Below are positions 1-10,800 of a stretch of 64,000 bases of DNA, piece after piece. Origin of the DNA: Thereva unica (Eukaryota > Arthropoda > Insecta > Diptera > Therevidae); assembly GCA_949987705.1 (NCBI GenBank), contig CATLJY010000866.1, forward strand, positions 59,627 through 123,626, read 5' to 3'. The number at the start of each line of letters is the position of its first letter. The first letter of the stretch is position 1. The notes under the pieces were generated by a model. That model was not told where the DNA came from. It saw only the letters and a list, made by a program, of their open reading frames with translations, and ran no database searches. Made by a program: the position numbers and the translations under genes.

Positions 1-1295
1 CTTCTGCTGTTCGTCGGTCGCGTGTCTTGTCTATTGAAGGGTGAAGGCTTTTAAATGCGGCGCGAGAATTTCGATTGTTCACTTTTTTTTTTTTTATTTC
101 ACTGCTTTGATGGAGGAATTTATATGGGTGATTGTCATGAAATGGGGGTAATGGCTGGCTGGCCGTTGTTCTCTAGCTACAACGCCTCTAACAAATTTTT
201 TCTGGGGTGAAAATCTCCATCCAGTAATAAAACATTCTCTCCTTCATCGCCTCCCGCGGCAAGCACTCTTGAACAAAATGACGGCCCTTCGACCACCGAA
301 AATGTCGCCTCCGTAACCTGTCCATTTTCCGCTTTTACGTCACGGGACTACGTTTACGGAAAAACAGTGCATTATTGCCGCGCGCCTAGGGTCTCAAACG
401 ATAGCAGCAGTATTCCGAAACTGATCACCGGTATGTATTACGCGGGCGGATACCTGCTTAGTTAGATGTCAGTGTTTACATTCTGACTGTTGTTTGTTGC
501 AAATTTCAATAAAAACTATAAAAATAGCGCACACGCAACGACAAATTGGTTGTCAAGTGGCACTAAGTAGTGAAACCGAATCGTCACAAGTTTCTTTATG
601 AATGTTTATCCTCGCCGGACGTTTAGACTGTGAACAATTTATAAACAAGAGAGCAACCCTCAAGAAAATTATCGAAGAAAAAAAAACTGTCGCCTCCGTA
701 ATGTGTGTTTTCGTTGTGATATGTGTTGCAAATCTCTTTTAACTCGGTTCGGTATATTTGTTTGCATTTGTAGAGCAAGCAAATTTTCGGAAAAATTGTT
801 TGCTCTCATTGATCATGAAAGCGACGGATTTTTCGATGAAATGTCGCTACCGTAATTGTCGCCTCCGAAGCCATATAATTTCGGCTTTTCGATATAAACT
901 TCTCACTGTCTATACCTCGTGTGTATTTATGTGGAAATATACAGAAAGTACTTCAAAATAATGTTGAAAACACATGAGAAAATTTTTTTTCAGCACTTTT
1001 TTTTTGTTCACAAATTTTTGTTCAAATCTCAAAAACTCCCATTTCATGACAATCACCCATATATGTGTGGTTCTGTTCTCACTTTTCACTGTTTTTTAAA
1101 GTTTTTTGGGTCTGATTTTTTTTTATTTGGTGCAATTCACGCCGCGAAAATAGGGACCGGACCAGCAGACGTCCGCACTCCTTGCTGTCCCAGACCAAAC
1201 TCATCGTTGTGCGTAGGATATCTCGCTTTTAGTAGTTGTATTAGGTAAAAACAAAAACCATTATAGGAATTATATAAAAGAAGAATTGTATTTAA
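1..1295. other. Non-coding stretch left of the Helitron
   Basis: No credible gene is visible; open frames are short and low in complexity. It holds the inverted-repeat element listed at 121-1063. The rest is AT-rich with T runs. The right edge is the A at 1295, where the Helitron is inserted. Confidence 0.6.
121..1063. mobile_element. Probable non-autonomous element with 26-bp terminal inverted repeats
   Basis: Bases 121-146 (starting TATATGGGTGATTGTC) and 1038-1063 are perfect reverse complements of 26 bp. The 943 bp between and including them have no convincing coding frame. The motif GTCGCCTCCG recurs inside (near 305, 689 and 859). A clear target duplication was not found, so the boundaries are provisional and the superfamily is unknown. 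Confidence 0.4.
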
Positions 1296-1326
1296 TCCTT
1301 ACTAATATTATAAATGCGAAAGTAAC

Positions 1327-1327
<1 letters not shown>

Positions 1328-1359
<32 letters not shown>

Positions 1360-1360
1360 T
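1328..1360 (+). repeat. (GTCT)n microsatellite at the Helitron 5' end
   Basis: Eight or so uninterrupted TCTG/GTCT units follow the conserved 5' terminus. A microsatellite at this position is a known feature of Lep1-type Helitrons and supports the 5' end call. Confidence 0.85.
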
Positions 1361-1561
1361 ACGCTTTCACGCCTAAACCACTAAACCGATCTTGATGAAA
1401 TTTGCTACAGACATAGTTTAGACCTTGGAGACGGACATAGGCTACTTTTTATGGAGAAAAAAAGGGTTTAAGGGGGAGAAATGGGGTTCAATAAGTTGTA
1501 AGGGGATTTTTTATCTTTACTTTTTTTTCTATTGTATAAAAAGTAACTGACTGACAGACAA

Positions 1562-4500
1562 CCCACAACCTAAACCGCTGGAGCTAAAGGGCTGAAATTT
1601 TGACAGTACATGCCTATAATTGCGTGGACATCCACTAAAAAGCGATTTTTCGAAATTCATCCCCTAAGGGGGTGAAATGGGGGTTATCCAAACCGCTGGA
1701 GCTATAGGGCTGAAATTTGGACAGTGCATCCCTATAATGGAGTGGACATCCACTATAAAGCGATTTTTCGAAATTCATCCCCTAAGGGGGTGAAATGGGG
1801 TTTATCCAAACCGTTGGAGCTATAGGGCTGAAATTTTGACAGTGCATCCCTATAATGGCGTGGACATCCGCTAAGAAGCGATTTTTCGAAATTCATCCCT
1901 TAAGGGGGTGAAATGGGGTTTATCCAAACCGCTGGAGCTCTAGGGTTGAAATTTTAACAGTTCATCCCTAATGACGTGGACATCCACTAAAGAGCGATTT
2001 TTCGAAATTCATCCCCTAAGCGTGTGAAATAGGGTTTTTACAAACGGCTAAAGCTATAGGGCTGAAATTTGGACAGTGCAACCCTATAGTGGAGTGGACA
2101 TCCACTATAAAGCGATTTTTCGAAATTCATCCATTAAGGGGTGAAATAGGGTTAATCCAAACAACTGGAGCTATAGGGTTGAAATTTTAACAGTGCATCC
2201 CTATAATGACGTGGAGATCCACTATAAAGCGATTTTTCGAAATTCATCCCTTAAGGGGGTGAAATAGGGTTTATCCAAACCGCTGGAGCTATAGGGTTGA
2301 AATTTTAACAGTGCATCCCTATAATGACGTGGACATCCACTATAAAGCGATTTTTCGAAATTCATCCCTTAAGGGGGTGTAATTGGGTGTATCCAAACCG
2401 CTGGAGCTATAGGGTTGAAATTTTAACAGTGGATCCCTAATGACGTGGACATCCACTAAAGAGCGATTTTTCGAAATTCATCCCCTAAGGGTGTGAAATG
2501 GGGTTTTTACAAACCGCTAAAGCTATAGGGCTGAAATTTTGACAGTGCATCCCTATAATGACGTATACATCCAGTAATCCACTAAAGAGCGATTTTTCGA
2601 AATTCATCCCCTAAGGGTGTGAAATAGGGTTTTTACAAACCGCTAAAGCTATAGGGCTGAAATTTTGACAGTCCAACCCTATAATGGAGTGGACATCCAC
2701 TATAAAGCGATTTTTCGAAATTCATCCCTTAAGGGGGTGAAATAGGGTTTATCCAAACCGCTGGAGCTATAGGGTTGAAATTTTAACAGTGCATCCCTAT
2801 AATGACGTGGACATCCACTAAAGAGCGATTTTTCGAAATTCAGCCCCTAAGGGTGTGAAATGGGGTTTTTTACAAACCGCTAAAGCTATAGGGCTGAAAT
2901 TTTGACAGTGCATCCTTATAATGACGTTTACATCCACTAAAGAGCGATTTTTCGAAATTCATCCCCTAAGGGTGTGAAATGGGGTTTTTACAAACGGCTA
3001 AAGCTATAGGGCTGAAATTTTGACAGTGCATCTCTATAATGGCGTGGACATCCACTATAAAGCGATTTTTCGAAATTCATCCCTTAAGGGGGTGAAATGG
3101 GGTTTATCCAAACCGCTGGAGCTATAGGGTTGAAATTTTAACAGTGCATCCCTATAATGACGTGGACATCCACTAAAGAGCGATTTTTCGAAATTCAGCC
3201 CCTAAGGGTGTGAAATGGGGTTTTTACAAACCGCTAAAGCTATAGGGCTGAAATTTTGACAGTGCATCCCTATGATGACGTTTACATTCACTATAGAGCG
3301 ATTTTTCGAAATTCATCCCCTAAGGGTGTGAAATGGGGTTTTTACAAACGGCTAAAGCTATAGGGCTGAAATTTGGACAGTGCATCCCTATAATGGAGTG
3401 GACATCCACTATAAAGCGATTTTTCGAAATTCATCCCTTAAGGGGGTGAAATGGGGTTTATCCAAACCGCTGGAGCTATAGGGTTGAAATTTTAACAGTG
3501 GATCCCTATAATGACTTGGACATCCACTAAAGAGCGATTTTTCGAAATTCATCCCCTAAGGGTGTGAAATGGGTTTTTTACAAACCGCTAAAGCTATAGG
3601 GCTGAAATTTTGATAGTGCATCCCTATAATGACGTTTACATCCACTAAAGAGCGATTTTTCGAAATTCTTCCCTAAGGGTGTGAAATGGGGTTTTTACAA
3701 ACCGCTAAAGCTATAGGGCTAGAATTTTAACAGTGCATCCCTATAATGACGTTTACATCCACTAAAGAGCGATTTTTGAAATTCATCCCCTTAGGGTGTG
3801 AAGTAGGGTTTTTACAAACCGCTAAAGCTATAGGGCCGAAATTTGGACAGTGCATCCCTATAATGGAGTGGACATCCACTATAAGGCGATTTTTCGAAAT
3901 TCATCCCTTAAGCGGGTGAAATAGGGTTTATCCAAACCGCTGGAGCTATAGGGTTGAAATTTTAACAGTGCATCCCTATAATGACGTGGACATCCACTAA
4001 AGAGCGATTTTTCGAAATTCAGCCCCTAAGGGTGTGAAATGGGGTTTTTACAAACCGCTAAAGCTATAGGGCTGAAATTTTGACAGTGCATCCCTATAAT
4101 GACGTTTACATCCACTAAAGAGCGATTTTTCGAAATTCATCCCCTAAGGGTGTGAAATGGGGTTTTTACAAACGGCTAAAGCTATAGGGCTGAAATTTTG
4201 ACAGTGCATCTCTATAATGGCGTGGACATCCACTATAAAGCGATTTTTCGAAATTCATCCCTTAAGGGGGTGAAATGGGGTTTATCCAAACCGCTGGAGC
4301 TATAGGGTTGAAATTTTAACAGTGCATCCCTATAATGACGTGGACATCCACTAAAGAGCGATTTTTCGAAATTCAGCCCCTAAGGGTATGAAATGGGGTT
4401 TTTACAAACCGCTAAAGCTATAGGGCTGAAATTTTGACAGTGCATCCCTATGATGACGTTTACATTCACTAAAGAGCGATTTTTCGAAATTCATCCCCTA

Positions 4501-7463
4501 AGGGTGTGAAATGGGGTTTTTACAAACGGCTAAAGCTATAGGGCTGAAATTTGGACAGTGCATCCCTATAATGGAGTGGACATCCACTATAAAGCGATTT
4601 TTCGAAATTCATCCCTTAAGGGGGTGAAATGGGGTTTATCCAAACCGCTGGAGCTATAGGGTTGAAATTTTAACAGTGGATCCCTAATGACGTGGACATC
4701 CACTAAAGAGCGATTTTTCGAAATTCATCCCCTAAGGGTGTGAAATGGGGTTTTTATAAACCGCTAAAGCTATAGGGCTGAAATTTTGACAGTGCATCCC
4801 TATAATGACGTATACATCCAGTAATCCACTAAAGAGCGATTTTTCGAAATTCATCCCCTAAGCGTGTGAAATAGGGTTTTTACAAACCGCTAAAGCTATA
4901 GGGCTGAAATTTGGACAGTGCAACCCTATAATGGAGTGGACATCCACTATAAAGCGATTTTTCGAAATTCATCCCTTAAGGGGGTGAAATAGGGTTTATC
5001 CAAACCGCTGGAGCTATAGGGTTGAAATTTTAACAGTGCATCCCTATAATGACGTGGACATCCACTATAAAGCGATTTTTCGAAATTCATCCCTTAAGGG
5101 GGTGAAATGGGGTTTATCCAAACCGCTGGAGCTATAGGGTTGAAATTTTAACAGTGCATCCCTATAATGGAGTGGACATCCACTATAAAGCGATTTTTCG
5201 AAATTCATCCCTTAAGCGGGTGAAATAGGGTTTATCCAAACCGCTGGAGCTATAGGGTTGAAATTTTAACAGTGCATCCCTATAATGACGTGGACATCCA
5301 CTAAAGAGCGATTTTTCGAAATTCATCCCTTAAGCGGGTGAAATAGGGTTTATCCAAACCGCTGGAGCTATAGGGTTGAAATTTTAACAGTGCATCCCTA
5401 TAATGACGTGGACATCCACTAAAGAGCGATTTTTCGAAATTCATCCCCTAAGGGTGTGAAATAGGGTTTTTACAAACCGCTAAAGCTATAGGGCTGAAAT
5501 TTGGACAGTGCAACCCTATAATGGAGTGGACATCCACTATAAAGCGCTTTTTCGAAATTCATCCCTTAAGGGGGTGAAATGGGGTTTATCCAAACCGCTG
5601 GAGCTATAGGGTTGAAATTTTAACAGTGCATCCCTATAATGACGTGGACATCCACTAAAGAGCGATTTTTCGAAATTCAGACCCTAAGGGTGTGAAATGG
5701 GGTTTTTACAAACCGCTAAAGCTATAGGGCTGAATTTTTGACAGTGCATCCCTATAATGACGTTTACATCGACTAAAGAGCGATTTTTCGAAATTCATCC
5801 CCTAAGGGTGTGAAATGGGGTTATTACAAACCGCTAAAGCTATAGGGCTGAAATTTTGACAGTGCATCTCTATAATGGCGTGGACATCCACTATAAAGCG
5901 ATTTTTCGAAATTCATCCCTTAAGGGGGTGAAATGGGGTTTATCCAAACCGCTGGGGCTATAGGGTTGAAATTTTAACAGTGGATCCCTATAATGACGTG
6001 GACATCCACTAAAGAGCGATTTTTCGAAATTCATCCCCTAAGGGTGTGAAATGGGGGTTTTACAAACCGCTAAAGCTATAGGGCTGAAACTTTGACACTG
6101 CATCCCTATAATGACGTTTACATCCACTAAAGAGCGATTTTTCGAAATTCATCCCCTAAGGGTGTGAAATGGGGTTTTTACAAACGGCTAAAGCTATAGG
6201 GCTGAAATTTGGACAGTGCATCCCTATAATGGAGTGGACATCCACTATAAAGCGATTTTTCGAAATTCATCCCTTAAGGGGGTGAAATGGGGTTTATCCA
6301 AACCGCTGGAGCTATAGGGTTGAAATTTTAACAGTGGATCCCTATAATGACTTGGACATCCACTAAAGAGCGATTTTTCGAAATTCATCCCCTAAGGGTG
6401 TAAAATGGGGTTTTTACAAACCGCTAAAGCTATAGGGCTGAAATTTTGACAGTGCATCCCTATAATGACGTTTACATCCACTAAAGAGCGATTTTTCGAA
6501 ATTCTTCCCCTAAGGGTGTGAAATTGGGTTTTTACAAACCGCTAAAGCTATAGGGCTAAAATTTTGACAGTGCATCCCTATAATGACGTTTACATTCACT
6601 AAAGAGCGATTTTTCGAAATTCATCCTCTAAGGGTGTGAAGTAGGGTTTTTACAAACCGCTAAAGCTATAGGGCTGAAATTTGGACAGTGCATCCCTATA
6701 ATGGAGTGGACATCCACTATAAAGCGATTTTTCGAAATTCATCCCTTAAGCGGGTGAAATAGAGTTTATCCAAACCGCTGGAGCTATAGGGTTGAAATTT
6801 TAACAGTGCATCCCTATAATGACGTGGACATCCACTAAAGAGCGATTTTTCGAAATTCATCCCTTAAGCGGGTGAAATAGGGTTTATCCAAACCGCTGGA
6901 GCTATAAGGTTGAAATTTTAACAGTGCATCCCTATAATGACGTGGACATCCACTAAAGAGCGATTTTTCGAAATTCATCCCCTAAGGGTGTGAAATAGGG
7001 TTTTTACAAACCGCTAAAGCTATAGGGCTGAAATTTGGACAGTGCAACCCTATAATGGAGTGGACATCCACTATAAAGCGCTTTTTCGAAATTCATCCCT
7101 TAAGGGGGTGAAATGGGGTTTATCCAAACCGCTGGAGCTATAGGGTTGAAATTTTAACAGTGCATCCCTATAATGACGTGGACATCCACTAAAGAGCGAT
7201 TTTTCGAAATTCAGACCCTAAGGGTGTGAAATGGGGTTTTTACAAACCGCTAAAGCTATAGGGCTGAATTTTTGACAGTGCATCCCTATAATGACGTTTA
7301 CATCGACTAAAGAGCGATTTTTCGAAATTCATCCCCTAAGGGTGTGAAATGGGGTTATTACAAACCGCTAAAGCTATAGGGCTGAAATTTTGACAGTGCA
7401 TCTCTATAATGGCGTGGACATCCACTATAAAGCGATTTTTCGAAATTCATCCCTTAAGGGGGT
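1562..7463. repeat. 118-bp satellite array, left block
   Basis: About 50 tandem monomers of close to 118 bp. Each contains the signature GCGATTTTTCGAAATTCATC, then a palindromic CCCTTAAGGG or its CCCCTAAGGG variant. Two main monomer types alternate: one with ATCCAAACCGCTGGAGCTA and one with TACAAACCGCTAAAGCTA. Private variants recur at fixed distance. GCGCTTTTTC occurs at 5545 and 7079, and TTCAGACCCTAAGG at 5676 and 7210, both 1534 bp apart, which is 13 monomers. TTCAGCCCCTAAGG recurs about 1179 bp apart, or ten monomers. The array therefore has higher-order structure. No coding frames run through it. Confidence 0.95.
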
Positions 7464-7836
7464 TGTTTTTGATGTGGGCTTTTCCACACCCGTTCTACTA
7501 TCGGTTATGGTATTAACGGATTAAAATGAGACTCGTGCAGCCACGTTATAAATTTACTTTATTGGTTTGCTACTTCTTCACAGCTTGGAGTTTGGAGAGT
7601 CACTGCTCAAGAACTTGCAGTAAAACTTCTCGACCCGTTGAACTCTGGACCAGGAAGTTCTTGTACTAAAGAAAGCTGTTTTCCAATTCGTGATCCAGAG
7701 TTCAATGGGTTTTACATTAGAGTTCACAATATTTTCATAATTACATAATTGATTCATAATTTCAATATTAAGGAATTTAGCAAATTTTATTAAAATTCAA
7801 TTAATTAACTATAGTGGACGGAACATGGACGGAACA
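7464..7836 (-). repeat. 3' LTR of the BEL/Pao element
   Basis: A 373-bp direct copy of 14728-15100 with a single mismatch at 7526. In the sense orientation it begins TGTTCCGTCC and ends CAAAAACA. Short AT-rich stretches near 7740-7800 lie in its upstream half. Confidence 0.93.
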
Positions 7837-7850
7837 TACCGCCCCCGTTG
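7837..7850 (-). other. Polypurine tract of the BEL/Pao element
   Basis: Just 5' of the 3' LTR in the sense direction, the minus strand reads AACGGGGGCGGTA. This is the expected place for the plus-strand primer. The tract is interrupted by C and T, so the exact primer is uncertain. Confidence 0.5.
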
Positions 7851-7874
7851 GAACGATCGTAAAAGTTCCAATCT

Positions 7875-10800
7875 TCAATCCTGAGTCGGTAGTGGTGCCA
7901 ACTTGTGCACCGGCCGCTGGAGAATTCCCTGAGGCGTCTTTAATTCCACCACCCTTATACAGCCGTCGGCCCCCGGGAATGTACGCACCACGCGAGCTAA
8001 CTTCCATTTGTATGTTGGAATGTCGTCTTGATGTACTAGAACTAAGGTCCCGACTTGGAGGTTGCCTTCTTTGGTACGCCATTTGCCCCTTTGTTGAAGC
8101 TGGTGCAGGTATTCCTTTGACCAACGTCTCCAGAAATGTTGATGCAACGCCGAGACTCGTTGCCACCTACGAAGATATGCAAGTTTATTTATATCGAAAA
8201 AAGGTTCAAGCACAGGCTCAAGGGGAGCCTGTGTGAGGAAATGAGAGGGGGTTAAAGCCTGATAATCGTTAGGATCTGAGGAGAGTGGAGTGATGGGTCT
8301 TGAATTTAGGCATCCTTCAATCTGGGCCATTACAGTTGTCAATTCTTCAAACGTCAACAGGGCGTGTTGCAAAGTGCGGTAGAGGTGCCCCTTAGCAGAC
8401 TTGACCGCTGCCTCCCACAGTCCACCAAAGTGGGGCGCTCGTGGAGGGATATGGTGGAACTCAATGCCGTTATTGCTGCACCAAGACGCGATCTGCTTCT
8501 GGTTGATTTCCTGATTGAAGGCCTTTTTAAACTCCTCCAGCAATCGACGAGCGCCCACAAAATTAGTAGCGTTGTCACAATAAAGATGCTGGCATAGATT
8601 TCTTCGGCTGGTGAACCTTTTAAGTGCAGCTATGAATGCCTCGGAAGTGAGGTCGGACACCACCTCAATGTGAACAGCTCGAGTGACGAAGCAAACGAAA
8701 ATAGCTACGTAGGATTTATACGGTGCCTTCCCTCGTATGCGATGTGTAGTCATGATGGGTCTACAAAAATCTACTCCACTATGAGTGAATGGTAACGACA
8801 CGTTGACCCTGGCCTTAGGTAAGGAACCCATTATTTGTTGCGTTAGTCGAGGCCGATACTTGATGCAATGAATACAGTTGCGAACTATCTTTCTCACGCA
8901 TCCGCGAGCGTTTACAATCCAAAATCTTTGATGGATAATCCCCAGCAGCGCTTGTGGTCCAGCGTGGAAGTTTTTGTGATGTAAGTATCTTATGTAAGAT
9001 TGTACGAAATCGTTCCTTCGTGGTAATAAAATCGGAAACCGATAATCCACTGGTGCGTCCGCTAGATTTAATCGCCCGCCTACTTTCAGTAGTTTGATGT
9101 TTGAAACCGTAAAATCCTCCAAAAATGGGTTGAGTTTTCGTAAGCTACTTTGTTTCGAAATCTCCCTTCCTTGTTCGAGATTTCGGATCTCCTCGACGAA
9201 TTCACGTTGCTGGATAGCCCATACAATTACCATGAAGGCTCTGTCGATCTCCGATGGTGTTAGTTCTCCCGTCTTCACCAACTGTTTCCTCTTCTTCGCT
9301 TGCAGATTTTGGTAAAAACGAAAAACATATGCAAACCGCCGGCAATTTCTATTAAAGTCGCTACAGGCATAAATGGTATTCAGGAAACTATCCGAGATGC
9401 AGCATACTAAGATTGATTTGACTTTCCTGCGTTCCGGTAACTCGTCAATGCTCACATGACGTTTTTTCGAAGGGGGCCAGTTGTCCATCGATTGTCTTAA
9501 AAATTCTGGTCCCGAAAACCAAATCGAATTAGGAAGGTCCTCCACCATCATACCACGGGAAACAATATCCGCTGGGTTTGCTTTTGAGTTGACGTGCCTC
9601 CACGTTGCTTCAGATGTCAATTGCTGGATTTCGGCCACACGATTTGCGACATAAACCTTCCAGTTAGACGAATGGCTCGACAGCCAATCAAGTACAATTT
9701 CCGAATCAGTCCAAAGGTAATGTCCTTCAATACATTTCGGTAAGCTGTCGTGAATCTTTGCAAGAAGCTTCGCTAAAAGCAGGGCTGCGCAAAGTTCCAA
9801 GCAAGGTAACGACCTAGATACTCTGATTGGGGCTACCTTAGACTTAGCCGCCAAGAAGTGCACGGAAATGTCTCCAGTCTCACTGATGGATCGTAAGTAT
9901 ATACAGCAACCGTAAGCTCTGGTAGAAGCATCGGCAAATCCATGAAGCTCCATTGTCGTCGCCTTACCTACACAAAGTACCAAACGCGGAATTCGTATGT
10001 CATTGAGGGCCTTCAATTGATTCTCGAAGTTACGCCAATTGGATTCTAAACTTTGAGGTATTGACTCGTCCCAATTCACTTTCAACAACCAAAGCTCTTG
10101 CAGAAAAATCTTCGCGCGTACCACTACAGGGTTTATAAATCCAAGAGGGTCGAACAATCGCGCAGTAACCGACAATATGAGTCGTTTCGTGACCTTTGAG
10201 GACATGGAGACCTGCGAATTAAATTGAAATCGAAACTCATCCGCAGCGGCGTCCCAAATAATTCCTAGCGCCTTAACGACGTCGACATCATTGATCCTCA
10301 AAGTCTTTTCCCGTTCATCGGCAGGAATTTCTGACAAGAAATGCGAATCATTTGAATACCATTTTCTTAAGCAAAATTGTCCACTCTTTAAAATCTTATC
10401 TACGCTGTTTCGGATTTCCATGAGTTCTTCGCGACTATCTGCTCCGGTCAGTAGGTCATCCATATAGAAATCTTTCTCCACTATCCGAGAGGCCTTGGGC
10501 AGTGTAGAACAATAGTCCTTGGCAAGTTGACTCAAGCATCGCGTAGCGAGGAATGGCGCAGACGCTGTGCCATACGTTACAGTTTTTAGGCGAAAAATTC
10601 TTATAGCTTCTGAAGGATTGTCTCTCCAGACGATGAGTTGGTAGTTGCGATCCTCGGGATATACTAGAATTTGCCTGTACATGGCAGAGATATCTGCAGT
10701 TAAAGCCAATTTATGACACCGGAATCGGCATATAATAGAGAATATATCATCTTGTATGGTGGGTCCAATCATAAGGTTGTCGTTGAGTGACTGGTTCGCA

